From Ptychodera flava (Eukaryota; Hemichordata; Enteropneusta; Ptychoderidae), in assembly GCF_041260155.1 (NCBI RefSeq), contig NC_091932.1, forward strand, positions 11,271,304 to 11,335,303: 64,000 nucleotides of DNA. Direction: 5' to 3'. The notes beneath the pieces are model-generated. The model ran no database searches. It worked only from the letters and a program-made list of their open reading frames with translations, and was not told the origin of the DNA. Positions 10,641 through 22,660 of the stretch are shown here, in pieces. Within the stretch, counting starts at the first letter, position 1. The number at the start of each line of letters is the position of its first letter. The translations under genes and the position numbers were made by a program.

Positions 10641-13600
10641 CCTGGGAGGCTGATGATGTGCTGGCTTTGTCTGCACTTGATGAAGTACTTGCTTGATCTG
10701 CTGCAAGTTTGTGTTTTGCGGCTTTTTTAGCTTTCTGAAATGAAATGTTCCATAGTTAACTGCAAGAAAGCACTGTTTAAGCTTTATTATTACACCTCAC
10801 TCATTCAGCGTGCACTGCCATTGGTTAAACACGACTCACGTGACATGTAAAAGAACGTGATGATGCCCTCTGCGAACGTGATGATGCCCTCTGCGAACTT
10901 GATGATGCCCTCTGCATTTGATATTACATGGATGACGTCATTTTACTTACTGCGCTTCCTTTCTGCGCATAACAAATTGTCGTTCGCTTGTACTTGCTAC
11001 TATCGCTGCGAAACGTCATGCAGAGCTGTCACCGGCACAGTTAGACGATATTTTGATGCAAGTAAACAGCAAACGAACGAAAATGGCAACAAGGAATGCA
11101 ATTTCTGTGTTCAGCGACTATGCAAGCAACAAATTTGGATACGCGACCAAGGAGATCGGCAAACTTTCAGCGGCAACCCTAGACTTGGCACTGACAACAT
11201 TTTACGCTGAGGTCCGGACTCATGCAGAAAGGCGAACTGTACCCGAAGAAGTTTGTTCGGTGTAATAAAAATAATAACACATGAGAGCGAGGGCAAGATC
11301 ACGATTTATTGCCTGCCCAAGGGATGGTGGTCATGATCGAAATATTGATGATGCCCTCGCCTATGGACAGTGGATTTTACAAATGAATGGGATCTTATGT
11401 CAGCACTCTTTTATCTTTCATCAAATTGGTAGTGATCTTTGAGAGAAATGGCTGGAATCTACATGTACAGTGCCAATGTATTTTACCAGTAGTTTGAATG
11501 CAAGACCAGTGCCGTTTACAAATATTCATTACAAAGGGCACTCATGCTCAATTTTCCAATTGATATCCTGTAAGCAATATATATATCAAAGTCAGTGAAC
11601 TTTTGACAACCATTTCTACGTCTTCACCTTTGAAAAAACCCATTCACCCCGATTCCCTGAAAACAGTTTTCACAATCACCATCATTAACAATGGGTTGAG
11701 ACCAAGCCATGGTGGTGAAAGGGTTAAAATGAAGCAGGTTTAGTCAGGTTTGTTTTCAGTTGTGCAACACATCTTAAACACCTGTGAAAGAATAAAAGTT
11801 CATTTCTGAATCCTAGATTGCCCATCGCACCATGAATGGATATGAACTCGAAATTACTGCAACAGTTCTTCCAGTTTTCTACCTTCATCAAATTGCCTTT
11901 TTCTCAGTGTTACCTTTGACCCTGAACACATCTCTCTATACATTAACTACAGGGTCAATACACTCAAAGTCTCAAAAATTTCTAGGGCTGGATTTTGGGA
12001 ACTTTTTCAGCAATTTTTAAGGACATTTTGAGGTCCGAAATACAATTTTCCTGATATAATTTTTTACAATACGCCATTTTTATATACCATTTTACATTGT
12101 ATCATTTTAACAATATCGTAACTGATCCTCTTGTCATTGGTGAAAATTGAGTTCAATCCACTGGCGGATTGGCAATTTTTCAGGACTTTCCAGGAATCAT
12201 TTTCATTTGCAACAACTTTCCAGGAGACTTTAAAATTCAAGAACTTTAAAGGACTTTCCAGGAGCATACGACATTGTAACTACAATACCACTTGCACTCA
12301 CAAAAGTTTTACCATAAATGATATTTGTCACTCAAAGATGATCCCAAAGATCTTCAAGTCTACAAAGTCCAGCCACACAGGATATATCTCTGTTCAAGTG
12401 TGTTTTATAGCAACAAATTTTACAGGAAAACATATCACTCAAAATTATCACTTCTATCATAGGCAAAGGTACCCCTATTTCCCAGTATGGTAGTCTGACC
12501 AAACATTAAAATAAATGGGTTATACCATATTTTTCAGAGCTACAGGGATAAGATGTTACCTTTTCTGCTTTGGCCTTTGCTCTCCTCTCTTCCATCTTCT
12601 CTCTCAATACATCCACTTCCTCTTCGCTGCCGTTCAAGATGATTTCTTCACCAGGAGTATACGCTACCCCACACTGTAATGACAAGAAATACGTACTTAA
12701 TAAAAATTCATCTGTAGAATGAAGGAACATCAGATCAAAAACTGAATAAAAGTACAATGTTAAAAAGAGATTGCTTTTGTTATTTGGTTCTTTGCTCACA
12801 GCTGTCACTTCTCTACACCTTAACTACCACAGATGATTGTTCAAATCTGAAACTTCAGTCTTGACTATCAGCCAATCAGAAAGCATCTTATATGTACAAG
12901 GTGTTTGTGCATTCTCAAGAGAATGCACACAAAATCTCATCGGATTGGTTGCTGCAAAGCTAGGTTGTGAAAAAAATGTTCTGTGAGAGTGGATCAGAAG
13001 TAGAAGCAACAGCAGTAGAATGTTGAGCATTTATCAATAAAATGCATGTAAACCTGTGGTCTTTTTAGACACTCTGTGTTGTGACATGCTTCACATTATA
13101 ACTCTGTGACTACAATAACACCATTGATGATGGTTCTACACAGACAAAATCAAAGAATGGCACTTGATATACATGTACTTACCTTATGACAAACATCTGA
13201 TTTGACTTCTTTCAGCGCTCTCTCTGAGAAAACACATCCACATTTGGTGAGGTAACAAAATCTGAAAGATAAAGAACAGTATAAGTAATGATAACTACCA
13301 TGTAATACAAAACCAACAACTCATGTCATTAAACAGAGGCAATTTAACATACCAGAATTTATACTCAAATCTACATGACTTAGTTTGAAAGTATAAACTA
13401 CCATTTTGCTATATCAAACACATACAGACAGGTATAATTACAGCTTATGAGATCTGTATTGTAATTTTAATCTAGATCCTGTATCAAATGAGATGTCAAT
13501 AAAAGATTACATTATTGCATTCCACACTGGAAGGCACTCAAACAACACTGATCATCATGAATTGGCTTGCAAAAGGCTACTTTGTGTCTCCTTTATTGCT

Positions 13601-16600
13601 GCACTTCACTTTCTAGAAAGTTACTTATTTCACGATCTAAACATTCCACAGGATTAAAGCCACTCAATGGAAAACTGAACCACAAAAATGTGATTACAAA
13701 TTCATGTACGCCCTCTTGAGGCAAGGAACACAAAACTTTTGTTTAAAACAGAAACCAAGGAAGGGTAACACAGGAATGAAGAAAGTGCACGGCACACTGG
13801 CAGATTTTTCAATGAAAAGAACTGGCAGTCAGAACAAGTGCCTACAAGTTGAATTACAGCTCCTTGTCTGGACATTTAGAGTTCTGTGATGAACTGTCAC
13901 CTGTAATAATTTCATGTGACCTACAGTCAATAGTGCGAAGATAAAAACAATGCACGTACAGGTACAGTGGCAACCTCAAACCATAGACCCTATTAGGGTC
14001 TCTGTTCAAATTAAATGCAAGCAAACAAACACCTTCATTCATTTCTTTTTTAACCCTTTCACCACCATGGTTTAGCCCAACTCCATGGTTTTCAATGGTG
14101 GTTGTAAACCTTTGTACACAGTGAGATGGGGTGAACGATAATATTACAAAGTTTTACCAGTAGTATACTTTCAAAGCGAAATTCCATGATTGTGACTCAA
14201 CCATGCTGAATTGCTGAATAAACAAGTGAAGTTTTGAAGATTTACCTGTGTCTTCCGTTCATTTCAAGACCACTGACGGGGCATATATAGCGTGATTTCT
14301 GTCTGTCAATGTATGCATCACCTTTATCGGCACCCTGCCCGTCTCCGTAGGCTGGGTTGTCTGTCAACTGAAGCACTTTCACGTCCTGAATGAAGAAATC
14401 AAATTACAGCAAAGTTAAGTCATTGATTGTATTGTGTCCTTATCTATGACAACAGATTTGTATATTTTGAGCAAAGGAAGACAGGTCATCTAAATGGCAG
14501 GGTGTATGATAGACTGCCACAGGAAAAAAATAATAAGGTATAAACTTTCTTCCTTTGTAAAAGTACATCATGATACAAGTTCAGGGTAAGCATGTTTTTA
14601 CAGTGTGTCACTCTTGACAATCATACTTCTAGCTGTAATTCAAGCTAGTAATGGAGCACAAATGGGTATTTATACTAACACTTGGTGAGAGTGTTCAAGA
14701 CAAGACTGCAAATACATGTGATCAGTAAAGGTTGACCTACTTGTGACCTCACCAGTACATTTGTCTATTTGCACGCCTTGAACAAATCTGTAGGTGCTGA
14801 ACACACATTGAAGTATTTTAACATTTCTCCTTACCTTCAGGTTCCTGATGTGCTGTGCATTTTCACTGGTGGATTTGTCCAAGAGATATTCCAGAACTGA
14901 TTCCTTATTGTAGAGCCTTAAAAAAAAACACATGCACACTTCATCATAAAAATGGACATTTGCGTGAGATAATTAAATGCACTACTGGGCTCAATGTTAC
15001 TGCAAGTATCCGCTCACAGTACAACACTCTTTGGGTTGGTGCTTAATTTTGGGAGGATATATGGCAACAAGAACAGCTTTGGTCCTTTTTTGTGGCATTA
15101 CTTTTTTCTCGTGTCTCTGATACACTGAGAGTGTAAGAACACAACTATGGGAGCTATTTGTTTCACAATCTGCATTAGCCAATGAGTGAAAATTTCATAT
15201 GATGAATGCTCATTGATTATTCAATGTCCCTCTTGGCAACAGCTAATTTGGCTAACACCATGCATGTGGCAGTAGACATCTAGGCTGTTGACATACCAAC
15301 ATTCCTTGGGGGAGATTTTTTGTCAACAAATTACAACCAACTTCTCCTAATATTGTGTAGAAATTAATTGCACTTGATGCTTGTGAAAGGGTCAATTGTA
15401 TTTCCCATGAATATAACGTATATTACATAGAATGCTGCCAAATGCAATATCATGAAAAATGTATTTCAAATACATGTAAAGTTGTGAGCAAGCTACACAA
15501 AACCGACCAATTTTATCAAAAAAATATGTTGGACTCAGAGACTGCTGTAGAGGCCATTCTGAAACTACTGGTAACCTGTTCTGCCATATACGTAAGTGCA
15601 GTGAATCAACATTTATAATGTGATCATGGCTTGTATCAATTGAAAAATAAATCACCCCAGAATCATCAATTTCAGGGAACAAAACAGTTGTGAGTGAAAA
15701 ACCTAATTTCAAAACTTTCATGTATCACATACCTGCCTAACTCACAAGCCACAATAGGCTGTACAAGTGGTTCCTGAGAGATTGCACATAAACACCACTT
15801 AGCAACCAAATCCATGTCTTTGTCTTTCTGTAAAAAAAGATGAGAAATAGTAGATAGAGTTACAAATCTTACACACCAAAGAATGGAATTTGAAGACACA
15901 ATATCCTGGTTTGCAATGATGAGGGCCTTTTGGAACTATTAGTGTGCAGTGCATAATACTATTAACCCTTTTCCTGCCAGACAGTATCACTTCCCCATCA
16001 GCCAAGTCAGTAAAAAGCTGTATTGAGCCAAAACATGACGTATTTTCACCCACTTGGCTTGGTCTGTTACATCTTTTGTCCAAAAAAAATCAAGTTTACA
16101 GTTATGTTTTCAACAGCTTTCATAAGTAGAGTACATGTATTATGTAAAATACACCATATGGAATATGTTGCTTTTCAGTAATTTTAACCATCTTGACCTG
16201 GTGGTGAAATATGGACTTGGCAGGAAAACGGTTAAAACTTCTCAACCACGGGCCATTTGGGTATTTGTGGTTTCAACTCCAGACTCTTTGACGCACAGCT
16301 ACATGTAGATATACGCAGACTGCGTGAGGAGAGGTTTTGCACTTCTCCCATGTTTACATTAGACGTCCTGACTTCCATGTTTGCATTTGACGTCTTGACG
16401 TTGTGAGGACACTGCACAGGAAGTCAAGGTCATTTGAAATTACACGTCTTACATCTGACTTTTATCTCGTGTATTCATCAAATAAATGAAGACCAAACGA
16501 CAGGTACTCAACTTACTTAGTCGCGGTATAACTCGTGTAAAGCATACATGTACCTGTAAAGGCTGAAACTTGCACTTCCGCGTTGCGTTATGACGATGTA

Positions 16601-16900
16601 CTTTGCGATGCTTCAACGGTAAGACTACTTGACGATTGGCGCGGATGACGTATATTGTCTGTCTGTTTGGATCATTTCAACTACGACGCCTAATTGTCGT
16701 TTTCTCTTACAAATATAACCTACTGTACAAATATATTTATAAATCTTGCACAAAAGTAAAAATAGTTCATTCTTGCTTTTCACTGGGTCTAGCTGATGGT
16801 ACGCAGCTACAGAATTGAGCGTTTTACGTACCTGCTCTGGTTTTTTCTTCAATCGGACCAGCTCATCTCGCTTTGGAATAGTTCCTCCGTCGCATCCCAT
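10641..16900 (-). CDS. RTF2: Replication termination factor 2, seven exons, 3' end missing
   Basis: Exons on the minus strand are 16900-16832, 15827-15733, 14916-14835, 14385-14246, 13261-13183, 12673-12560 and 10734-10641. All have AG/GT borders and phases join without a break to give about 224 residues. The start MGCDGGTIPKRDEL is the signature N-terminus of RTF2/RTFDC1. The middle carries the RTF2-type RING-like domain: YICPVSGLEMNGRHRFCYLT, CGCVFSERALKEV, DVCHKCG, then EEIILNG. Exon 6 ends in a charged helix (MEERRAKAKAEK) and exon 7 is a Lys/Ala/Ser-rich linker. RTF2 acts at replication forks and is removed by proteasome shuttles in vertebrates. About 80 C-terminal residues of the usual ~306 are not located; reading through exon 7 would give a stop after GKS. 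Introns carry several TTAA MITEs and a recombinase-like scrap. Confidence 0.92.
10855..10915 (+). repeat. Three 21-bp tandem repeats
   Basis: The unit AACGTGATGATGCCCTCTGCG is repeated about three times with one or two changes. It lies in the last identified RTF2 intron, just upstream of a recombinase-like fragment. A similar GATGATGCCCTCGCC recurs at about 11,347, so the unit may mark element edges. Confidence 0.7.
11053..11265 (+). mobile_element. Fragment resembling the N-terminus of Crypton-like/DUF3504 recombinase proteins
   Basis: A 70-residue open stretch reads MATRNAISVFSDYASNKFG, then IGKLSAATLDLALTTFYAEV. The pattern of an aromatic/acidic helix, 'L...LD..L..FYAEVR' and a following basic turn is what I recall from N-termini of Crypton-type tyrosine recombinases and host ZMYM/KCTD1-like derivatives. 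The catalytic domain is absent. It sits inside an RTF2 intron on the opposite strand. It could also be a chance similarity. Confidence 0.35.
11637..11727. mobile_element. Short TTAA MITE, family C (CACC..CCATGG), copy 1
   Basis: A ~91-bp element with left end near CCATTCACCCC and right end CCATGGTGGTGAAAGGGTTAA. It shares sequence with copies at 14,050, 38,757, 43,408, 59,337 and 62,586. Confidence 0.65.
14050..14140. mobile_element. Short TTAA MITE, family C, copy 2
   Basis: It begins TTAACCCTTTCACCACCATG. The interior has TTTTCAATGGTGGT and the right end GGGGTGAACG is degraded. It lies in an RTF2 intron. Confidence 0.6.
15962..16235. mobile_element. TTAA MITE, family B (CCTGCCA ends), copy 1
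   Basis: Ends are TTAACCCTTTTCCTGCCA and TTGGCAGGAAAACGGTTAA. The length is 274 bp, non-coding, in the first RTF2 intron. Its sister copy is at 59,039-59,314, sharing CACTTCCCCATCAGC near the left end and CTTGACCTG near the right. Confidence 0.8.
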
Positions 16901-17304
16901 GGTTACGTGGTTTGGAAAGTCTCAAGTTACGGCTGTGTACTCAAAATTTCGCCAGAACACTTAGTCCGCAGCAAATCAACAGGGCAGCTGATACAGCGAT
17001 TATAAACACTGGGGCCATTGCGAGTTCTGCGCATGCTCCAACAGTGCATCACCAGAACAAACCATAAAGATATAGGGTGACAGTGAAGATAAACTGTGGG
17101 ATATCATTTATTTCGATTGGTAATTCATCTTTCTCAAAAGTCGATATGGCTACAAACAGTTTTTTATATGAAAATTATATAAAAAATATTCTAAAGTTGT
17201 CGAATGTGATATTTGCAAATATATTACAAATACTATGCACCCCAGAGCGTGAGTGCGACAGTATAAACGAAGAGGGCGCAATTCCTAACCGGCGGTGACT
17301 TCCT
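16901..17304. promoter_or_regulatory. RTF2 5' flank, probable old bidirectional promoter (left half)
   Basis: This interval separates the RTF2 start codon from the 9.28-kb transposon. It has raised GC and carries an NRF1-like motif in GTTCTGCGCATGCTCC (about 17,021-17,036). On the far side of the transposon lies a likely first exon of GALE1 (about 26,605-26,688). Without the insert the two start regions would be a few hundred bases apart, so this is probably half of a divergent promoter. This is inference from layout and motifs. Confidence 0.5.
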
Positions 17305-17313
17305 ATTTCCGGT
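17305..17313. repeat. Left 9-bp target-site duplication of the 9.28-kb element
   Basis: ATTTCCGGT lies directly before the left terminal repeat and is repeated exactly at 26,596-26,604 directly after the right one. The complement ACCGGAAAT is an ETS-type core. Confidence 0.85.
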
Positions 17314-17356
17314 CACAGGGGAGAAAAACGTTCTGCGCATGCCTCACCGGAAGTAG
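17314..17356 (+). repeat. Left terminal inverted repeat with promoter-like motifs
   Basis: It contains an NRF1-like core (CTGCGCATGC) and an ETS-like core (ACCGGAAGT). These are motifs typical of housekeeping CpG-type promoters. The same motifs, inverted, form the right terminal repeat. Confidence 0.85.
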
Positions 17357-17552
17357 CGTTCATCAGCTGTGTTTTCAATCAGCTGGACAACTCGGCCGCC
17401 GATTTCTGCGGGTTTTTTTAGCGTCATTCCATTACTATGTTGAGGTCACTGTACCAGTGATTATACTATGGCTTGCACTATCATTACACCTCTCGACAGA
17501 ATTCCTGTAAGCGTTTTTTATTCTACAAACCTGTTTTTATTTTCTGAATTGT

Positions 17553-17891
17553 GTGATTGTTAGCCATACGATTACGAGATGTCCTGTTCTTCCCACAGAC
17601 GCTCGAAACATCGCTACGAGAGACCCATGTGTTCAACCAGAAAGGGTTGGTTCGAGTGCCTGCGGTTCTTCCTGCCGATTTCCTGTGTGTGAGCGAAGGT
17701 ACAGGTGTTTTTACAGTCTGCCTTTTTGCCTGAGGCGACCGGGGCTGTGCTTCGTGCAGCGTGAGAAGTGTAACTCACAACAAAGAACCATACGGGTTAC
17801 ATACCCCGGTACGATCCCATGCATATCTCCTGTTGAGTTGGCTGCAGACGACACATGTGCTGATGAGTTGAGGGGCCTGACACTAGTGTGA
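17553..17891 (+). other. Open stretch of unknown meaning inside the transposon
   Basis: An open frame of 112 codons is Cys-rich (for example GSSCRFPVCERRYRCF) and matches no family I know. Possible splice sites lie nearby: an acceptor CTTCCCACAG before 17,600, a donor GCGAAG|GTACAG at 17,697 and an acceptor TTTTTACAG at about 17,718. Further short plus-strand segments with good splice borders occur at about 18,584-18,617 and 21,451-21,501. Together they might be a plus-strand transcript started at the left terminal repeat. Coding status is doubtful. Confidence 0.25.
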
Positions 17892-17944
17892 TTGCAAATG
17901 TCCTTAGAAATTAATTGACTGACATAAAGGTAAGTCAGTTCCAC

Positions 17945-19437
17945 AGTAAAGTTTTGTTTATTACGTAAATGTCGTCTTCACTATAAAAGTTGTCAAATCT
18001 GACTTGTGAGAAGGACATATAGAAATGAGCAAACATGTAAATGTTTGGTTTGAAGTATGAGAATAATATGCAATTCAAGTACATTAGTGTATTGTACATA
18101 TTGTATACTTATACAGACGTTGAAAAATTGCGGAAATTTCAAAAGCACTTTACCATGTATGTCACATATATATCCATAGAAAAATAGTAGTCCGAGTGTC
18201 AAATATTTACACAAATGAATCTGCACATATGTACATGTAGTCAGTTACAAAATGGAAGAGGAAGAGTTTAATTCAAAGGTTTTGACCTTAACTTAGCGAC
18301 TTGTAACAGTAATGCCTGTGACACAATGAATGGTGACACTTTTTAAAATTATTTGTGTTCTCCCCAGAGCAATGAAACAATATTGGACCTACTCTTTATT
18401 TAAGGGGGGAACAATGGAAGCTAATTATCATAAGAATTTGTTGCATTATGATGCCAATTAGCCAATACATTTTCAGAAATTCATGGGGAGAACACTGGTT
18501 ATACATCAAAATTGTTGCATGTCTTTCTCTAAGTATGTACAGTTCATTTTTAAATACAATTTTCATTCTGTCCTTTATTGCAGAAAAAGCATTGCACTAC
18601 TACCAGGGTGATAAACTGGTAAGCAATTCAAGAGATGGATGCACTTGAACTTTATTAAGGTAGGATATCATCATTTGTCTTCTCTCTTACATGGTGTTGT
18701 GAGAAAAATATGGTGTTTTAGCAATTCACTAAAACTTAAATAAAGTCACTGTACCAATATTATGCTCTCCATCAACCCCAATGAAACTATCATAAAACTG
18801 AAGCAAATACTTGACATTTGAATGCTGTACCTGGGCAAACAGTGCACCATTCTGACCCCACTGTGTGTATGTGAATCAGCAAGTAAAACATAGCCTTGAT
18901 TCACAATAATAAAATTGACATATTTCTTCTTACATATACTAAAGCCATTTTTGCCCTCTGTTTACAATAATCCAAGTAAACTCCAATAATCCTTGTCTTG
19001 GTTCAGACATATGATGAGTATAAACTGGTCCAATTTCATTTGAATGAAAACTTAGCTTTAATTTATTTCCTAGCAGTCTCATTCCTTCTAAGGGTGAAAG
19101 GTTGAGATGAGGAGATAATTCATTCAAACGATAGATGTCATGAGCTTGATTACCAAGAACACAGGACATAATAAATCCAACCAGCCATTCCTGTGGAAAT
19201 ACTGATGATTCTGGTAGGATCTGTATTGAACACTCTTGTAGTACCATTGTGCAAGCAGTAAACAAATCAATGTACATGCATTACTCCCTGATCGCATGTT
19301 GTTGCTATGCAATGATCCTTGTGAAATGACATTGTTACATGACCAGTAACTTACACATCCATGTGACTGTGGTTTTGGACATAAACATACCAAATGTCGC
19401 AAGTGGGCATATTTGTGAAGTTGAAGGGAAGATTGAC
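17945..19437. other. Non-coding interior of the 9.28-kb transposon
   Basis: I found no recognisable protein on either strand. A minus-strand open stretch at 18,939-19,277 matches nothing I know. This is AT-rich filler between the left end and the 3' end of the minus-strand gene. Confidence 0.4.
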
Positions 19438-19479
19438 TCATCGATTTCTGTTTTGCTTCTGTTTTATTTGTTTGTCAGA

Positions 19480-19850
19480 GACAGAATGCTGCTGTACAGG
19501 TATTGAAGAAAGGGTTGTCTCTGTCTGCAGTATTGCTGCATCTGGTGGTACATGGTGCCTGGAATGGGAAGTTTGTGTATGCGGAAGTGCTGAATCAGAT
19601 GGTGAAGGTAAGTTAGCTGTTTGTGTCTGTGGTATTGCTGCATCATTCGTTGAAGAGGGGGATATTTGAGTCTGAGGAAATACTGCACCATCTTCTGAAG
19701 ACCTAGTTGTCTGTGTCTGTGGTATTGCTTCATCAGTTGCTGAAGGCAGGGATATCTGTGTTGGGGGTATTGATGCATTAATAGATGAGGAATGGGATGT
19801 TTGTGTCTGCTGTGCTGATGTATTTGTAGAGGGAGAAGAAATGTTACTTT
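19480..19850 (-). repeat. Degenerate ~48-bp tandem repeat coding PQTQT units
   Basis: On the minus strand the units read roughly S-S-(x)4-DAAIPQTQT and recur about seven times with drift. They lie in frame with the large exon, after an in-frame stop at about 19,954. They form a low-complexity, probably disordered tail. Confidence 0.65.
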
Positions 19851-22615
19851 GTGTGGTGTGTGCATTCATCTCCTTGTGTTGTTTGTTTCGGAATTGGCCT
19901 GTCTGTGCGTTTGGTATGAGAGAGGCACGGTTTTTTATGTCATCTTCAAATTGCTATGTTAGGTAATATTGTATGTCATGTATTCTGCAAGACGTTGGTA
20001 GAGTGTCACTGTCAGTTGTTTCAGTGGATTCATTAGAAGGCTGGCTGTATATATCTTTGATGATGGTTTCATTCCAGCTGTTAGACAAGTGGACAACTTC
20101 AGCAGTTAGCAGAGGAGAACATATTGGACAGCCGCTTTGAGATAAGCAAGTTATGTGAAAGGTGTGGCCACAAGTGAGGCGTTTTGAAAGATTGGTAGAG
20201 GAAGAGATAGAGCAGTTCGGACTATCACAAATGAGATCTTCACTTGGCCGATGATGGTAGGACCATCTGAATCCAAGTGGAAGGCACTTTGCTGTGATGT
20301 CTGTGTTGAAAGTTGGAAGATGATATGTGGTGCTGTTGACTTCTGTATGTTGTTCATGTTCAGCTGCAGACTGCATTACCTGATTGATAATATCAAGAAG
20401 TGTCTCGGCACTTCTGCCAGCTAACAGTGTGAGGTCATGGTCATCTTTACCATGGTTATGGTGTTGCAAGAAGTCTCGAATGAGAGTGTTATGTTTTGTG
20501 TGGTGTAGCATATGTGCTTGTCTTTGTATGGTGATGCCGTCATCGTGAGGCTGTATGTGGTGTCTTAGTGATGAATGAAATAGTTCAACTTTCTTCTCAG
20601 TGATGATGTGTTGGTGATTTTGTGTAAGATGATTATAGCCAGGTAAATGGGATGAGTGATAGAGGTCATCAGAAAGTAAGCTAAGAAGAGACTTGTTATA
20701 ATGGTGTCTATTGGATATTATAAAGTATATTTCTAACCGCTTTAGCACTTTGAGAAGCATGTTTCGGTCTTTACCTTGAACAAATACAGGATAATGGAAA
20801 TATACAAGGGGAATTAATTCATCTAGAAGATAAAGCATAAACTGGACTTCCACAGATTTACACATTGTTAATTTGCTGATCACATAACGACGAATGCGAA
20901 TCCATCCACTGAAAGCCAAATATATACAAAGTGACACTTTGTAAGGTTTTGGAGATTTTGCTAAAATGAAACGTTTATCAAAAACCCCATTGCAGAGTAA
21001 CTGGAAGAAAAATCTTGCAGATATGACAATATCACGAGAAGCGTTTAAAGTGATATGAAATTGACCAACAGTTGGTACAAAGGAAAGTATTTCTGTGGGA
21101 ATACTTGTATCATTATCACTGAATGAAGCTATTATTTTTTTACCAAAGTACCACACTGGCCAGTCACCAGGTGCTAAAATAGCTTGCTTTGAGGTATATG
21201 TCTTCAGCTGTGGGATATCAAGAAGCATCATCCACAGTTTGAGAAGATCTTGTTTTCTCTTGAGTGGCTGCTCAATCTCGTCAACCAGTACAGTGGTATT
21301 TAGAGTATGGAGTTCTTCCACATCAACATCAGTGTATGGTCTTTAAGGCAGATCAAATTTAAAAAAAATAATTTACATTAAAGATATTGGTACACAAAAC
21401 AATGTTATCACTCAATATAATTGAAACATATGATATTTCTATTTTCAGAGAAAGTGTACCTTTCCTTGTATCTCATCAGGGACACATTTCATTGTGAACA
21501 GGTAAGTATTACTATTACTCAAATGATTTTGTTTATATGTATTCATCTATATCCAATGTCATGTGTATAATAGTATACACATATTGACAGTGATTAGGTT
21601 AATAGCATGTTTGTTTACATGAGGGACTGTAAGTACATCCCAAATTAGTTTGTTTCCCTCAGGTTTTGGTCATGGGAAACAGACTCTTTTGGGAAATTCA
21701 CAGGTTCTAGTGTACACAAAAGGTTTGCTGTTACCCAAATATTGCCAGTCAATATATGCTTTGTAACACACCTCATCCATTGCTTCATGACTTCTTCTGA
21801 ATATACTATAAATTGAGACAAATCTTTACTGTCACTGTCTGCACTGCAGATGACATTTCCAGTTTTGTGCAAGTGTAGATGGGTTGTCAAACTTATCCAA
21901 GTAACTGATTCATGTATCAGTTCCAAAATACTAGTAACTCTTCCCATATGAACATATGTTGAGGAATTGCATAGGCAACTATGGATCAGGTGTGTTGTAA
22001 TACATAATAATATTTCTTTAAAATTGTAACACAATAGACCACATGTGTATTCAGTGCCAGTAGCAAAACCAAAACAATGTCAAAAGGTGACAACCATGTC
22101 CCATCAAATGTCATTGTTATGTGATAAGATATTGGAATCCTACCTCATGTTCTTAAGGGAAGAGATGGCATGTTTTGTATCCAGTTGGTGATATTGTATC
22201 GGGAGACTCTCAAGGAAACTCAAAGCATAGTCTTGCATGAACAATTTGAATTCCTTTCGCATGACATGGGGTGCTATTCCTCCTCTCACAAGTATCTGCT
22301 GTCCATTTTTATAGATAAATATATTTCTATAATGCAAAAAATAGTACAATTAAGTGCACTTCATAATCTCTTTAATCCTTCATTCCTCAAATGTTACATG
22401 TTTTGATATGAATTCGGTGCAATAATTTAATGCGTTATGAAAACATTATTGACTAATGATTGTTAGCAGTGCACGATATAGTCACTATCAAAGTCAAGTC
22501 ATTATAAATTGACCCTTTCATACAATTGATGTTTATAAATTGACCCTTTCATACAATTGATGTTGGAGAAATTTTTTTCGTATAGATTATGTAATACACA
22601 TTTCACAAATACAGT

Positions 22616-22616
<1 letters not shown>

Positions 22617-22653
<37 letters not shown>

Positions 22654-22660
22654 TGTGTGA
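22617..22660. repeat. (TG)n microsatellite
   Basis: About 22 TG units are interrupted once by a GG. It lies in an intron of the transposon gene, next to a 30-bp direct duplication at 22,510-22,563 (TTGACCCTTTCATACAATTG twice). Confidence 0.9.
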
